NCBI RefSeq assembly: GCF_014075995.1 | Contig: NZ_CP055153.1 | Location: 6,510,001 to 6,574,000, forward strand | DNA: 64,000 nt | Direction: 5' to 3' | Source of the DNA: Adhaeribacter radiodurans | Lineage (GTDB): Bacteria; Bacteroidota; Bacteroidia; Cytophagales; Hymenobacteraceae | Shown: positions 9,401-17,371 of the stretch, piece after piece | How the letters are laid out: every line of letters starts with the position of its first letter | Position numbering within the stretch: the stretch's first letter is position 1 | Made by a program: the position numbers and the translations under genes | The notes under the pieces: generated by a model | The model's database searches: none | The model's input: the letters and a program-made list of their open reading frames with translations, nothing else | Told to the model about the DNA's origin: nothing

Positions 9401-9626
9401 GCCATTTACCCGGTTAAAAGGCGTGCTCAGTATGATAGCCTAATTGTTACTAAATACCAAAAGTAAGCTTGCGACCAGGTTAAATGAAACTTTGCTATAT
9501 TTTAGGGAATATAAGATTTGCCAGGCTTAGTAAAGATAAAGAGTATTATTTTGGCTTTGCTGTGGCTTCTGGCATAATACCAATGACCGGAGTTACTCCA
9601 TCTATATTCAAGTTACCAGAAATGCC

Positions 9627-10388
9627 ATGAAAATCGTCAATCAGATAAACCACGAAAATTACCACGAAAGATTAAATGAGTTAATCAATCCTAGTCTCAA
9701 CTTATTGCAAAATAATCGAAACACCAATAAGAAAAAGATATTAGAAGTTTGCCATACAGGAAAGTTTTTGATGTTTTTTAAAAATCTAAAAATTCAAAAA
9801 TTGTATGAGCGGCCGGATTTTATCTTAGCTCAAGATGACATCTTGATTGGTTTAGAACACGAAGTTCTATTAAGCCAAAGCCATAAAGAGAAGGAAGGGT
9901 TTTATGACAATATATTTTCGATGGTTGAAGAAGACCTACGAAGTGAGAAACAACTTCCAAACTTTTTAGCAAATTGTTATTTGAATAAATATTTAGATTT
10001 TCAACCAAAGCACAAACCAGAAATTAGAACAATTTTAAAGGATGTAATTACTGAATTTGTCTTAACCAATCAATTAGTAGAGAATCCGTTAATCGATAGG
10101 ATTTTTAAAATGCCACATTCACAAATTAGCTTGTGTCCAAACTTAGGAGCTTGGTGGCAACAAAATCTTAGTGAGCAAAACCTTTTAGAGGCCATTATGA
10201 AAAAGGAGGAAAAAGTTATTGATTATAAAAAAGCTGGATGTGATAAATTATGGCTATTAATTGTAGTCGGAAGTACAGGAGAAAGTTCCTATGAAATTCC
10301 CGATAACTTAAACTTTTTGTTTGAAAGTGTTTTTGATAAAGTGTTTTTGTTAGAGGATTTTAATAATAATCTATATCAAATAAACTAA
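9627..10388 (+). CDS. Hypothetical protein, possible PD-(D/E)XK-like fold
   Basis: I do not recognise this 253-residue protein. It has no signal peptide or membrane helix and is rich in N, K, E and L. Its codons are clearly more AT-rich than those of its neighbours, which suggests recent transfer. RPDFILAQDDILIGLEHEVL gives a D-x-n-E-x-E pattern. Near the C-terminus, KLWLLIVVG followed by FDKVFLLEDFNNNLYQI resembles the tail of many uncharacterised nuclease-like proteins in which a strand pair follows a PD-(D/E)XK core. That link is a guess from pattern. It stands alone between the permease array and the Fur-family gene. Confidence 0.7.
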   Translation: MKIVNQINHENYHERLNELINPSLNLLQNNRNTNKKKILEVCHTGKFLMFFKNLKIQKLYERPDFILAQDDILIGLEHEVLLSQSHKEKEGFYDNIFSMVEEDLRSEKQLPNFLANCYLNKYLDFQPKHKPEIRTILKDVITEFVLTNQLVENPLIDRIFKMPHSQISLCPNLGAWWQQNLSEQNLLEAIMKKEEKVIDYKKAGCDKLWLLIVVGSTGESSYEIPDNLNFLFESVFDKVFLLEDFNNNLYQIN

Positions 10389-10632
10389 GGCACTTGTAAT
10401 AACATTGAATATTCACAATGCCTCCTTCACATTTCGTTAGAGGCTACTCAGGTAAATCAAATCTTCGTTTTCTAAGAAACTTTATTTTGTTTTTATGATA
10501 CTCATAGGTATACGTAGGTGTTAGCATACAAATATTAAATTAATTCTAAAGCTGAAGAATATAGTTTCATTATTGTTTCTAACTTCACTCCCAGCTTAAG
10601 TGCAAACCCCTCAACTCTACTTTTCCTGCTTA

Positions 10633-11007
10633 CTACACGCAACCTAGGCAATACCCGGTTAGCAGGCAATTTACATTTTGGAGTTGGTAGCCGGTGGGTA
10701 TTTTTACTTCTACTTCTTCTTTCAGGCACTCTACTTTCTGGCATTTCAGGCACCGGAAATGAAAATGATTATGGCGGTGGTGCTTTTCTTCGCAGTTATG
10801 GCAAAGCGCGAAATACTGCTTTCCATCGTCGGATACTATTTTGTGCACATACCCGTCTTCACAAAACCTGTTCAGAATGCGGTAAACTGTAACCCGATCC
10901 ATCGAACCCTTTACTTGCTGCTCAATATCTTCCTGGTTAAATGCCCGTTGGTCAGAATGCAGAATATCTAAAATAGCCTGTTTAGAGGGCGTGCTTCTTC
11001 TTTTCAT
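10633..11007 (-). CDS. Fur-family metal-responsive repressor (possibly Zur-like)
   Basis: The 124-residue product has a winged helix in the first half (TPSKQAILDIL, MDRVTVYRILNRFCEDG) and a metal-binding C-terminal half. The His-rich stretch HHRHNHFHF (residues 76-84) and two CxxC pairs (C86/C89 and C120/C123) fit the regulatory and structural zinc sites of the Fur superfamily. Fur, Zur and PerR cannot be separated by sight; a Zur-like role is a guess. A perfect palindrome lies three bases before the start codon, so autorepression is likely. The divergent flavoprotein gene starts 155 bp away and could share control. Confidence 0.88.
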   Translation of the reverse strand: MKRRSTPSKQAILDILHSDQRAFNQEDIEQQVKGSMDRVTVYRILNRFCEDGYVHKIVSDDGKQYFALCHNCEEKHHRHNHFHFRCLKCQKVECLKEEVEVKIPTGYQLQNVNCLLTGYCLGCV

Positions 11008-11010
11008 AAA

Positions 11011-11039
11011 TTATTATTGCAACACAGTTGCAATAATAA
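11011..11039. promoter_or_regulatory. Perfect 13-3-13 operator palindrome at the Fur-family gene
   Basis: TTATTATTGCAAC and GTTGCAATAATAA are exact inverted repeats around ACA. The site lies between the Fur-family start codon and the divergent oxidoreductase gene. Its length and AT-rich symmetry suit a Fur-family dimer. A second, smaller palindrome (GGTTTG-C-CAAACC) follows near 11052-11064. Confidence 0.75.
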
Positions 11040-11162
11040 AAATAAATCTTAGGTTTGCCAAACCAAAAACCAGGTAATTCTCCGGAAAATATAGTGGAGT
11101 ACTTACCCAAATGCTTAAGCCCTTTACTTTTTCCGGAAATCAGAACCTAAAAAATTAATTTT

Positions 11163-12071
11163 ATGGAAAATTCTAAAAACTTCGATGTGATTATTGTGGG
11201 TGGCAGCTACGCCGGGCTTTCGGCAGCCATGAGTTTGGGCCGGGCTTTACGCAAGGTGTTAATTATAGATAGCGGTCAGCCTTGCAACCAACAAACCCCG
11301 CATTCGCATAACTTTATTACCCACGATGGCGAAACGCCCGCTCATATTTCAGCTTTAGCCAAAGAGCAAGTTGCGTTTTATAATACCGTTACTTTTTACA
11401 AAGGGCTAGCCGTAAGTGCCGGTAAAACAGAACAGGGATTTAACCTTACCAGCCAAAACGGAGATACTTTTACCGCTAAAAAATTAGTGTTTGCCACCGG
11501 GTTAAAAGATATAATGCCTAACCTGCCCGGATTTGCCGAATGTTGGGGAATTTCTATTTTGCACTGCCCCTATTGCCACGGCTACGAAGTGAGAAATGTA
11601 AAAACCGGTTTACTGGGCAACGGCGATATGGGCTTTGAGTTAGCTAAATTAATTTCGAACTGGACCAAAGAAATAATACTTTTCACCAACGGAGAATCTA
11701 CTTTAACCGCCGAGCAAACCACCAAGCTGGAAGAGCACAACATCTCTATTATTCAAACCGAAATTAAAGAATTCCAGCACGACCAGGGAAAAATTAGAAA
11801 TGTGATTTTAAAAGACCAAACAGAAATTTTAGTGAATGCTATTTATGCCCGCCCTGTGTTCGTGCAACATTGTACTATCCCCGAGGATTTAGGCTGCGAA
11901 ATAACGGAGCAAGGATTTTTAAAGGTAGATGGTTTCCAGAGAACAACGGTGGCTGGGGTATATGCTTGCGGCGATAATTCTACTTTTGGTCGTGCCGTTT
12001 CTTTGGCCGTTGCCAGTGGTACTGCAACCGGCGCTTTCGTGAACAAGGATTTAATTGAAGAAGAATTTTAA
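11163..12071 (+). CDS. Thioredoxin-reductase-like NAD(P)/FAD oxidoreductase
   Basis: The 302-residue flavoprotein has an N-terminal FAD Rossmann motif (VIIVGGSYAGLSAAMSLG), a redox dithiol CPYC at residues 135-138 inside CPYCHGYEV, a degenerate NAD(P)-binding segment (TGLLGNGDMGFELAKL) and a C-terminal FAD motif (GVYACGDNSTFG). The CPYCHGYE context is that of the thioredoxin-reductase-like group that includes GliT-type disulfide oxidoreductases, rather than classical TrxB with CATC. It probably acts in the cytoplasm on a small dithiol or unknown protein. It is divergent from the Fur-family gene, so a metal or oxidative stress link is plausible but unproven. Confidence 0.88.
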   Translation: MENSKNFDVIIVGGSYAGLSAAMSLGRALRKVLIIDSGQPCNQQTPHSHNFITHDGETPAHISALAKEQVAFYNTVTFYKGLAVSAGKTEQGFNLTSQNGDTFTAKKLVFATGLKDIMPNLPGFAECWGISILHCPYCHGYEVRNVKTGLLGNGDMGFELAKLISNWTKEIILFTNGESTLTAEQTTKLEEHNISIIQTEIKEFQHDQGKIRNVILKDQTEILVNAIYARPVFVQHCTIPEDLGCEITEQGFLKVDGFQRTTVAGVYACGDNSTFGRAVSLAVASGTATGAFVNKDLIEEEF

Positions 12072-12354
12072 TGACGAGTATAAGTCGAAATCTGTTATGT
12101 TAAAATGAACGTGATTAGATAATCAGGATTCTAACTATATTTAGTAAATCTGTAAAGTAGAAGGAGCAAGCCTTAAAGCCTAACTTTAGCTATAATGGTG
12201 ATAGACGGAGATGGGTTCAGTTCTATATCAATCAGGTATAATAATTAAAAAATTACCTAGCACAACACAATAGTATGCAAAACCTCTGCTTTGCATTAAA
12301 GCGACCCCTTAGTAATAATTACCCGAAAGAACCGCAAGATTATAAATATCAATA

Positions 12355-12870
12355 ATGAATTATTCTTTTAGAAAAGCTACCACTTCTGAAATCCCGGCGA
12401 TATGGGAGATTTTACAACAAGCAATACTACGCAGAAAAGCGGACGGCAGTAATCAATGGCAAGACGGCTACCCCAATCCGGAGGTTATTCTGGCAGATAT
12501 TGAAAAAGGAATAGGATTTGTTTTAACGGCAGAAGAAAAAATTGTTGGTTACAGTGCCGTAATAATGAACGATGAGCCTGCCTATGCTGCCATTGAAGGA
12601 AAGTGGTTAACGAATGCGGATTTTGTAGTTGTTCACCGGGTAGCTATTGCAGATAAGTACGCGGGAAAAGGTTTGGCCAAAAAGATTTTAGAGTTTATAG
12701 AAGAGCTTGCCCTTGATAACAATATTTACAGCATTAAAGCAGACACTAATTTTGATAACGTTGCCATGATGAAAACTTTTGAAAAATCGGGCTATACGTA
12801 TTGCGGCGAAGTGTATTTTAGAGCAAGCCCCAGAAAAGCGTATGAAAAGGTGTTAGCTAGAGCCGCCTAA
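12355..12870 (+). CDS. GNAT-family N-acetyltransferase
   Basis: The 171-residue single-domain protein has the GNAT acetyl-CoA motif at VHRVAIADKYAGKGLAKKIL, followed by a helix and MMKTFEKSGYTYCGEVYF, typical of the last strand/helix of the fold. The start codon is preceded by an AT-rich stretch, and the 283-bp gap before it holds nothing I recognise. The substrate is unknown. A hairpin downstream at 12895-12929 may end the transcript. Confidence 0.88.
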   Translation: MNYSFRKATTSEIPAIWEILQQAILRRKADGSNQWQDGYPNPEVILADIEKGIGFVLTAEEKIVGYSAVIMNDEPAYAAIEGKWLTNADFVVVHRVAIADKYAGKGLAKKILEFIEELALDNNIYSIKADTNFDNVAMMKTFEKSGYTYCGEVYFRASPRKAYEKVLARAA

Positions 12871-12894
12871 ATACGATAATCGGGTAGTGATAAA

Positions 12895-12929
12895 GAACGG
12901 CTGCTATGCCAGAAATTACATAGCCGTTC
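12895..12929 (+). terminator. Hairpin after GNAT gene
   Basis: GAACGGCT (12895-12902) pairs with AGCCGTTC (12922-12929), with further ATG/CAT pairing inside. Only a short T run follows, so termination is probable but not certain. Confidence 0.45.
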
Positions 12930-13119
12930 ACTTTTAACCCTTAAGTATATCTTTTTTTATAATCTATTAAACAATCTTTATTTAACCTGATTTATCGGAA
13001 TACCATTTCAGCATTAATTAAAATCATCTAAATTATTAAATATAAGACATTTGCCCGTTTAAACTCTATTTTTAGAAGGAGATTTAAAAAACCGGCGGCA
13101 TAAATATTATCCGTTTAAA

Positions 13120-13149
13120 TTTGATGTAGATAAAAAAATACCATCTTTG
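13120..13149 (+). promoter_or_regulatory. Bacteroidota-type promoter of the TPP-riboswitch operon
   Basis: TTTG at 13120-13123 and CATCTTTG at 13142-13149 are 18 bp apart, close to the -33 TTTG / -7 TAnnTTTG consensus of the Bacteroidota housekeeping sigma factor. Transcription would start near 13156, a few bases before the riboswitch P1 helix, which supports the assignment. Confidence 0.6.
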
Positions 13150-13161
13150 CAGTCATAAAAT

Positions 13162-13237
13162 GCATCGGGGTGCTTCTTACCAGAGGCTGAGATTATACCC
13201 GTAAACTTGAACTGGATAATACCAGCGTAAGAAATGC
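13162..13237 (+). ncRNA. TPP (thiamine pyrophosphate) riboswitch
   Basis: The aptamer has the hallmark pieces in order: CGGGGTGC, CTGAGA at 13187-13192, ACCCG at 13197-13201, and ACTGGATAATACCAGCGTAA at 13211-13230. GCAT at 13162-13165 and ATGC at 13234-13237 can close helix P1. The gap between ACCCG and CTGGATAATACCAG is short, so the arm is compact. A terminator lies about 30 bases downstream, directly before the first gene, so ligand binding probably promotes early termination. Confidence 0.92.
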
Positions 13238-13265
13238 CGACAACCGCAGGAATATTTCTATGTAA

Positions 13266-13310
13266 CCACAACTCCATGTTATTTATGGGGTTGTGGTTTT
13301 TTTATTTTAT
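13266..13310 (+). terminator. Riboswitch-controlled intrinsic terminator
   Basis: CCACAACTCCAT (13266-13277) and ATGGGGTTGTGG (13285-13296) form a 12-bp stem with one G-T wobble, followed by seven T at once. It sits between the TPP aptamer and the start codon at 13316, as an expression platform would. Confidence 0.88.
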
Positions 13311-13315
13311 CTCTT

Positions 13316-14023
13316 ATGACGAATCAACTCACGAAACCTGATTTACGAAACTGGCAAAATCGCCAGGAGTGGTTTTTTAACCGCGACCACACCGATACTT
13401 ATGAACTTTGGTACGAAGGAAGATATAAGCGCGCAGAAATCTGGCAGAAAAAAGTAATGGAGCAATTAGTATCCGGCGACCCAAGAGTGAAAACCTTGCT
13501 GGAGTTTGGCTGCGGTACCACCCGGTTTACCCGCTGGTGGCACCAAATAGGCATTGAAGCTACCGGTGGTGATATTTCGCCGTTTATGCTGGGGCAGGCT
13601 ATGCATTTGTTTAAAGGCGATTTAGTAATGGCCGATTCGCATTTTATGCCCTTTAAAGACCATACCTTCGATGCACTGGCATTCATTACCACTTTTGAAT
13701 ACTACAAAGACCCGGTAAAAGTAATTCGGGAGGCGGCCCGGGTAGGTAAATACGGTATTGCTATGGGTATGATGAACCGCAATACCCCTAAATTTTTCCG
13801 GCGGCGCATTCAGGAGGCTTTTGGTAAAAATCCATTTTACGTTACCGCTACTTTTTATACTCCCGCCAAACTAATAGAAATTATTCAGCAGGCTTTGCCC
13901 GACCGGGATTATTCTATTAAATGGACGTGTACGGGTTTACCGAAATGGTTCCCGGTGCAGCAATGGCACCTGCCTTACGGCGATTTTTTTGGATTATACA
14001 TAAAATTTAAAGATAGAGTATAG
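13316..14023 (+). CDS. Class I SAM-dependent methyltransferase, first gene of TPP-controlled operon
   Basis: The 235-residue protein has motif I at LLEFGCGTTRF (residues 61-71), an acidic motif around GGDISPFMLGQA, a post-motif ADSHFMPFKDHTFDALAFI like small-molecule methyltransferases of the Methyltransf_11 type, and a C-terminal IKWTCTGLPKWFPV segment I do not recognise. It starts directly after the riboswitch terminator and ends 1 nt before the next gene. No methyltransferase of this class is a standard thiamine biosynthesis enzyme, so its substrate is open. The Trm112-like protein at the end of the operon could be its activator, by analogy with Trm112-dependent methyltransferases. Confidence 0.9.
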   Translation: MTNQLTKPDLRNWQNRQEWFFNRDHTDTYELWYEGRYKRAEIWQKKVMEQLVSGDPRVKTLLEFGCGTTRFTRWWHQIGIEATGGDISPFMLGQAMHLFKGDLVMADSHFMPFKDHTFDALAFITTFEYYKDPVKVIREAARVGKYGIAMGMMNRNTPKFFRRRIQEAFGKNPFYVTATFYTPAKLIEIIQQALPDRDYSIKWTCTGLPKWFPVQQWHLPYGDFFGLYIKFKDRV

Positions 14024-14024
14024 C

Positions 14025-15089
14025 ATGGCCGCACTTGGTAAAATAACCCAAACTGGTTTTGACGAAATTTTTGCCGGCAAACTTGGTTTCCCCAGAAAAG
14101 AAGTACTTACCGGGCCTGGCTTTGGCGTGGATGTATCGGTAATAGATTTACCCAACAATTATGCTATGGCCCTTACCAGCGATCCGTTATCGCTTATTCC
14201 TTCATTAGGGTTAGAAGAGTCGGCCTGGCTTTCGGTACACTTAATGGCTAACGACATGGCTACTACCGGTTTTGCTCCCCAATACGGGCAATTTGTGTTA
14301 AATCTGCCACCCTCGTTATCCACCGCTGATTTCCGGATTTATTGGAATTACATACATCAATTTTGTTCTGATATAAACGTAGCCATAACGGGCGGGCATA
14401 CCGGCAGCATAGAAGGGCAAAACTCTACGGTAGCGGGTGGCGGTACTATGGTTACCGTAGCCGAAAAAAATAAAATACTGGTTTCCAAAAAAGCACGGGT
14501 CGGGGATTCAATTCTGGTAACCAAACAATGCGCCATTTCTTCTACGGCTATTCTGGCTATGAGCTTTCCGGAAACAGTAATATCCAAATTAGGCCAGGAG
14601 ATTTACCAGCAGGCTTGCAGTTTATTTTACCGGACTTCTTCTTTGCCCGATGCCCTTATTGCCGCTCAGTTTAATCAGAATAACGATAATGAGCCAATTG
14701 TTTCAGCCATGCACGATGTTACCGAAGGGGGAGTTTTAGGAGCGATTTACGAAATGGCGGTTGCTTCGCAAAACGGAGTAGTGGTTTATAATAGTAAGCT
14801 CCCAATCAATTCCGTTCAGCAGGAAGTTTGCCAGCTTTTTTCTTTAGATCCCCGCTATTGCATTGGGGCCGGAGCCATGTTGCTAAGCGTAAAAAAAGGA
14901 CACGAAACGGAAGTAATCGCCAGCTTGGCGCAAAAAAATATCCCATGTACCGTAATCGGCGAAATGGTAGATAGTAGCCAAGGGTTGTATATAACCGAAG
15001 AAACCGGCGAAAAGCAACCGCTTATTTACCAGCACCACGATCCGTATTGGGAAGCATTCTTTAAGGCCCTCAAAAACAACTGGCAGTAA
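14025..15089 (+). CDS. AIR-synthase/HypE/ThiL-superfamily ATP-binding protein
   Basis: The 354-residue product has the two-lobed PurM/HypE fold signatures. TSDPLSLIP and LMANDMATTGFAPQYGQF (residues 51-90) match the N-terminal metal/ATP region, TGGHTGSIEGQNSTVAGGG the central glycine loop, and MHDVTEGGVLGAIYEMA (from residue 229) the C-terminal domain. It is not a normal ThiL: the GDDAA-type acidic motif is replaced by GFGVDVSV. It probably activates a carbonyl or carboxylate, or phosphorylates a metabolite, with ATP. The TPP riboswitch and downstream thiE-like gene point to thiamine-related chemistry. Its stop overlaps the start of that gene (ATGG across TAATGG), so they are tightly coupled. 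Confidence 0.87.
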   Translation: MAALGKITQTGFDEIFAGKLGFPRKEVLTGPGFGVDVSVIDLPNNYAMALTSDPLSLIPSLGLEESAWLSVHLMANDMATTGFAPQYGQFVLNLPPSLSTADFRIYWNYIHQFCSDINVAITGGHTGSIEGQNSTVAGGGTMVTVAEKNKILVSKKARVGDSILVTKQCAISSTAILAMSFPETVISKLGQEIYQQACSLFYRTSSLPDALIAAQFNQNNDNEPIVSAMHDVTEGGVLGAIYEMAVASQNGVVVYNSKLPINSVQQEVCQLFSLDPRYCIGAGAMLLSVKKGHETEVIASLAQKNIPCTVIGEMVDSSQGLYITEETGEKQPLIYQHHDPYWEAFFKALKNNWQ

Positions 15090-15718
15090 TGGAAAGAATT
15101 AGAAATATTTCCGGTGGCCTGTACTTAATTGCCGATGCTGGCTTGGAAGAATTGGTTCTGCGGGAGAAATTAGAGGAAGCCCTGCAGAATGGCGTGAGCA
15201 TTGTTCAGTTGTATAATACCGAGAATGCTTCTGTTACGGTTATAAACAAAATTTGCACGTTATGCCACAGCTACCAGGTACCGGTTTTAGTAAATAATAA
15301 CTGGCATTTGCTTCTTACTACTCTACTGGATGGCGTTCATTTTGATTCTGTACCTGATAACTTAGCAGAAATAAAAAACACAGTTAAGAGAGAGTTTTAC
15401 AAGGGCATTACTTGCTCCAACAATTTAGCGGTAGTACAATGGGCGCACGATAACCAATTTAATTACCTGTCTTTTTGTTCGCTTTTCCCATCAGCAACGG
15501 CTGGTTCCTGCGAAATTGTTCATTTCGAAAATATTCAAAAAGCGCGCGCCATTACCCACTTGCCTTTTTTTGCGGCAGGCGGCATAAACCTTCATAATCT
15601 ATCGCAATTGGCGGAACTTCCACTAAATGGAATTGCGGTTGTATCGGGTATTATGGCTTCCGATAATATTGGGCTTACCACTCAAAAATACCTTCACGAA
15701 TTAACTAAAATAAGCTAA
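15089..15718 (+). CDS. Divergent ThiE/TenI-family protein
   Basis: The 209-residue TIM barrel belongs to the thiamine phosphate synthase/TenI family: GLYLIAD at the start, GVSIVQLY, DGVHF (81-85), CSLFPSAT (130-137) and FFAAGGINLHNL, with the phosphate-binding VSGIM near the end. Key ThiE positions have changed. The canonical Q-x-R-x-K reads Q40-L-Y-N-T44, the NDR motif reads NNN (69-71), the GQxD after GVH is DSVPD, and the TxTK pyrophosphate loop is SATAGS. It also lacks the TenI-type GHxFxT histidine. It therefore may not make thiamine phosphate. It overlaps the preceding gene and is followed directly by the Trm112-like gene. Confidence 0.85.
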   Translation: MERIRNISGGLYLIADAGLEELVLREKLEEALQNGVSIVQLYNTENASVTVINKICTLCHSYQVPVLVNNNWHLLLTTLLDGVHFDSVPDNLAEIKNTVKREFYKGITCSNNLAVVQWAHDNQFNYLSFCSLFPSATAGSCEIVHFENIQKARAITHLPFFAAGGINLHNLSQLAELPLNGIAVVSGIMASDNIGLTTQKYLHELTKIS

Positions 15719-15719
15719 T

Positions 15720-15998
15720 ATGAAACTGGAAACCATTCAAAAACTTTGTTGCCCTTTCGACAAAGCCGAGCTCGATTTACAAATAATTACCCGCGATACG
15801 TCGAATAATATCATGGAAGGGGTTTTAACCTGTACACAATGCCAGAGATATTATCCTATTATTTGCGGCATACCCATTATGTCGCCGGATGAGTACCGCG
15901 AGAAGCAGTTAGAAGCGCCTCTGGTAGAAAAATGGAATCCCGAATTATTATACCAAAATAGCCACGATTTTAAACTTCTGGAAAGTAGTAAGGAGTAG
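15720..15998 (+). CDS. Trm112-like zinc-binding protein
   Basis: The 92-residue protein has the Trm112 zinc-ribbon pattern: C10/C11 with CCPFDKAEL, then C38-T-Q-C41 and RYYPIICGIPIM. Trm112 proteins bind and stabilise methyltransferases, and bacterial short relatives (YcaR type) are widespread. Here the gene follows the thiE-like stop by 1 nt and closes an operon opened by a methyltransferase, so pairing of the two products is a reasonable inference. The C-terminal 30 residues (EKWNPELLYQNSHDFKLLES) extend beyond the usual 60-residue core. Confidence 0.85.
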   Translation: MKLETIQKLCCPFDKAELDLQIITRDTSNNIMEGVLTCTQCQRYYPIICGIPIMSPDEYREKQLEAPLVEKWNPELLYQNSHDFKLLESSKE

Positions 15999-16149
15999 CG
16001 TTTCTTTTCTGCGATCCGGTAAGATTAAAAGTACTTCCAGTCGAACAAAATTATATCTTTACAGAGTGCTTTTACCCGTTGTTTGCTGTGGAATGAACAT
16101 TGGTTGTAAATGCCTGGGCTAATTATTAAATTACATTTACCTAAAAACT

Positions 16150-16611
16150 ATGACTAATACTACTCTTCTTCGCACCGATTCTGATAACCCGGATTTTCAA
16201 AAATTAGTAGTTCTGCTGGATAAGGATTTAGCTATTAGAGATGGGGAAGAACATGCTTTTTATGCGCAGTATAATAAAATTAACGCGATTAAACACACCG
16301 TAGTAGCTTATAAAAATAACCTGGCGGTGGGCTGCGGTGCTATAAAACCATACACCGATCAAACCACCGAAGTAAAAAGAATGTTTGTGCTGCCGGAATA
16401 CCGCGGGCAGGGAATTGCCGGTGAAATTTTGCGGGAGTTAGAACAATGGGCAAAAGAATTAGCTTTTGCCGAATGCATCCTGGAAACTGGTAAAAAGCAG
16501 CCCGAAGCCATCCGTTTGTATCAGAAATCCGGTTATTCTTTAATCCCGAATTACGGTCAGTATGTAGGAGTAGAAAACAGCGTTTGTATGCTGAAAAAAC
16601 TAACAGCCTAA
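16150..16611 (+). CDS. GNAT-family N-acetyltransferase
   Basis: The 153-residue single-domain GNAT has motif A at VKRMFVLPEYRGQGIAGEIL and motif B at AIRLYQKSGYSLIPNYGQYV. It resembles the small amino-group acetyltransferases common in Bacteroidota. It follows the TPP-controlled operon after 151 bp with no clear terminator between, but it has its own gap and is probably separate. The substrate is unknown. Confidence 0.88.
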   Translation: MTNTTLLRTDSDNPDFQKLVVLLDKDLAIRDGEEHAFYAQYNKINAIKHTVVAYKNNLAVGCGAIKPYTDQTTEVKRMFVLPEYRGQGIAGEILRELEQWAKELAFAECILETGKKQPEAIRLYQKSGYSLIPNYGQYVGVENSVCMLKKLTA

Positions 16612-16885
16612 TCTAAAAGTTAAGTACAGCAACCTTTACGAATGCTCTGGTTCGTGATAGATTTGGTGAAGTTATACCTTCTGGACTAACCAGATACCAG
16701 CTAATAATAGCCCTAGGCGTACTCTCAGCAGAGCTAATTAAGTTTTTTCTTACCTTTTATTACAGGAATAAAGAAACCCCAGGCACGTGCGTTTTATTAA
16801 ATTATTTAATCTTCTTTAGAAATAGGTTCTGCCTGGATGCTGTTATTTACTAAATTACTACCCCGGGCCTTAAAACTGCATTCTT

Positions 16886-17371
16886 ATGGTATCTGACCAG
16901 ACCAATGAAACCAACACTATACTGAGGCATTTACTCGCCACGATTGCCTACCGGTTAACAAAATGTATAATAAACGTGGAAACAGATTTTCTGCGGTTCA
17001 ATTCGGGTAGCGGCGCGCGCAAGCCCGTTGAGATACTCTATCATATGGCATCGGTACTCAGTTTTTGTTTGGCAGAAATAGAGGAAAAGGAAGTAATAAG
17101 ACCCGTAGCTTTACCAGAAGAACAAGAAACCGGGCGCTTTTTTAACTTACTGCAAGCAACAGATAATGCTTTAACTAAGAATAAAGTAGAGTTAGATAAA
17201 GCTTTGCAACTCATCCAAGGCCCTTTAGCCGATATGCTGACCCACGTGGGGCAACTTGCCCTGCTAAGACGGTATTTTAATAAGCCTATCGAAGCAGAAG
17301 ACTTTATGGAGGCTAAAATAAAAATGGGGGTACTTGGTCTGGAAAAACAAGAGGCGGCCACTAACTTGTAA
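16886..17371 (+). CDS. DinB-like domain protein
   Basis: The 161-residue helical protein begins with ILRHLLATIAYRLTKCI, then GARKPVEILYHMASVLSF and, near the C-terminus, DMLTHVGQLALLRRYF. This is the helix-bundle pattern of DinB/YfiT-like proteins, where histidines on separate helices bind a metal. H53 (YHM) and H118 (THVGQL) are present; the third ligand is not obvious. Such proteins are often thiol-dependent transferases or damage-inducible proteins; no specific function is claimed. The 274-bp gap before it holds no recognised feature. Confidence 0.75.
   Translation: MVSDQTNETNTILRHLLATIAYRLTKCIINVETDFLRFNSGSGARKPVEILYHMASVLSFCLAEIEEKEVIRPVALPEEQETGRFFNLLQATDNALTKNKVELDKALQLIQGPLADMLTHVGQLALLRRYFNKPIEAEDFMEAKIKMGVLGLEKQEAATNL

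Noticed and set aside
10535-10753. 72-residue basic frame
   Set aside because: Overlaps the 3' part of the Fur-family gene in another frame; composition is not protein-like.
14025-15089. Annotation as ThiL (thiamine monophosphate kinase)
   Set aside because: The acidic GDDAA-type motif of ThiL is missing and the C-terminal motif is HypE/AIR-synthase-like; only superfamily membership is supported.
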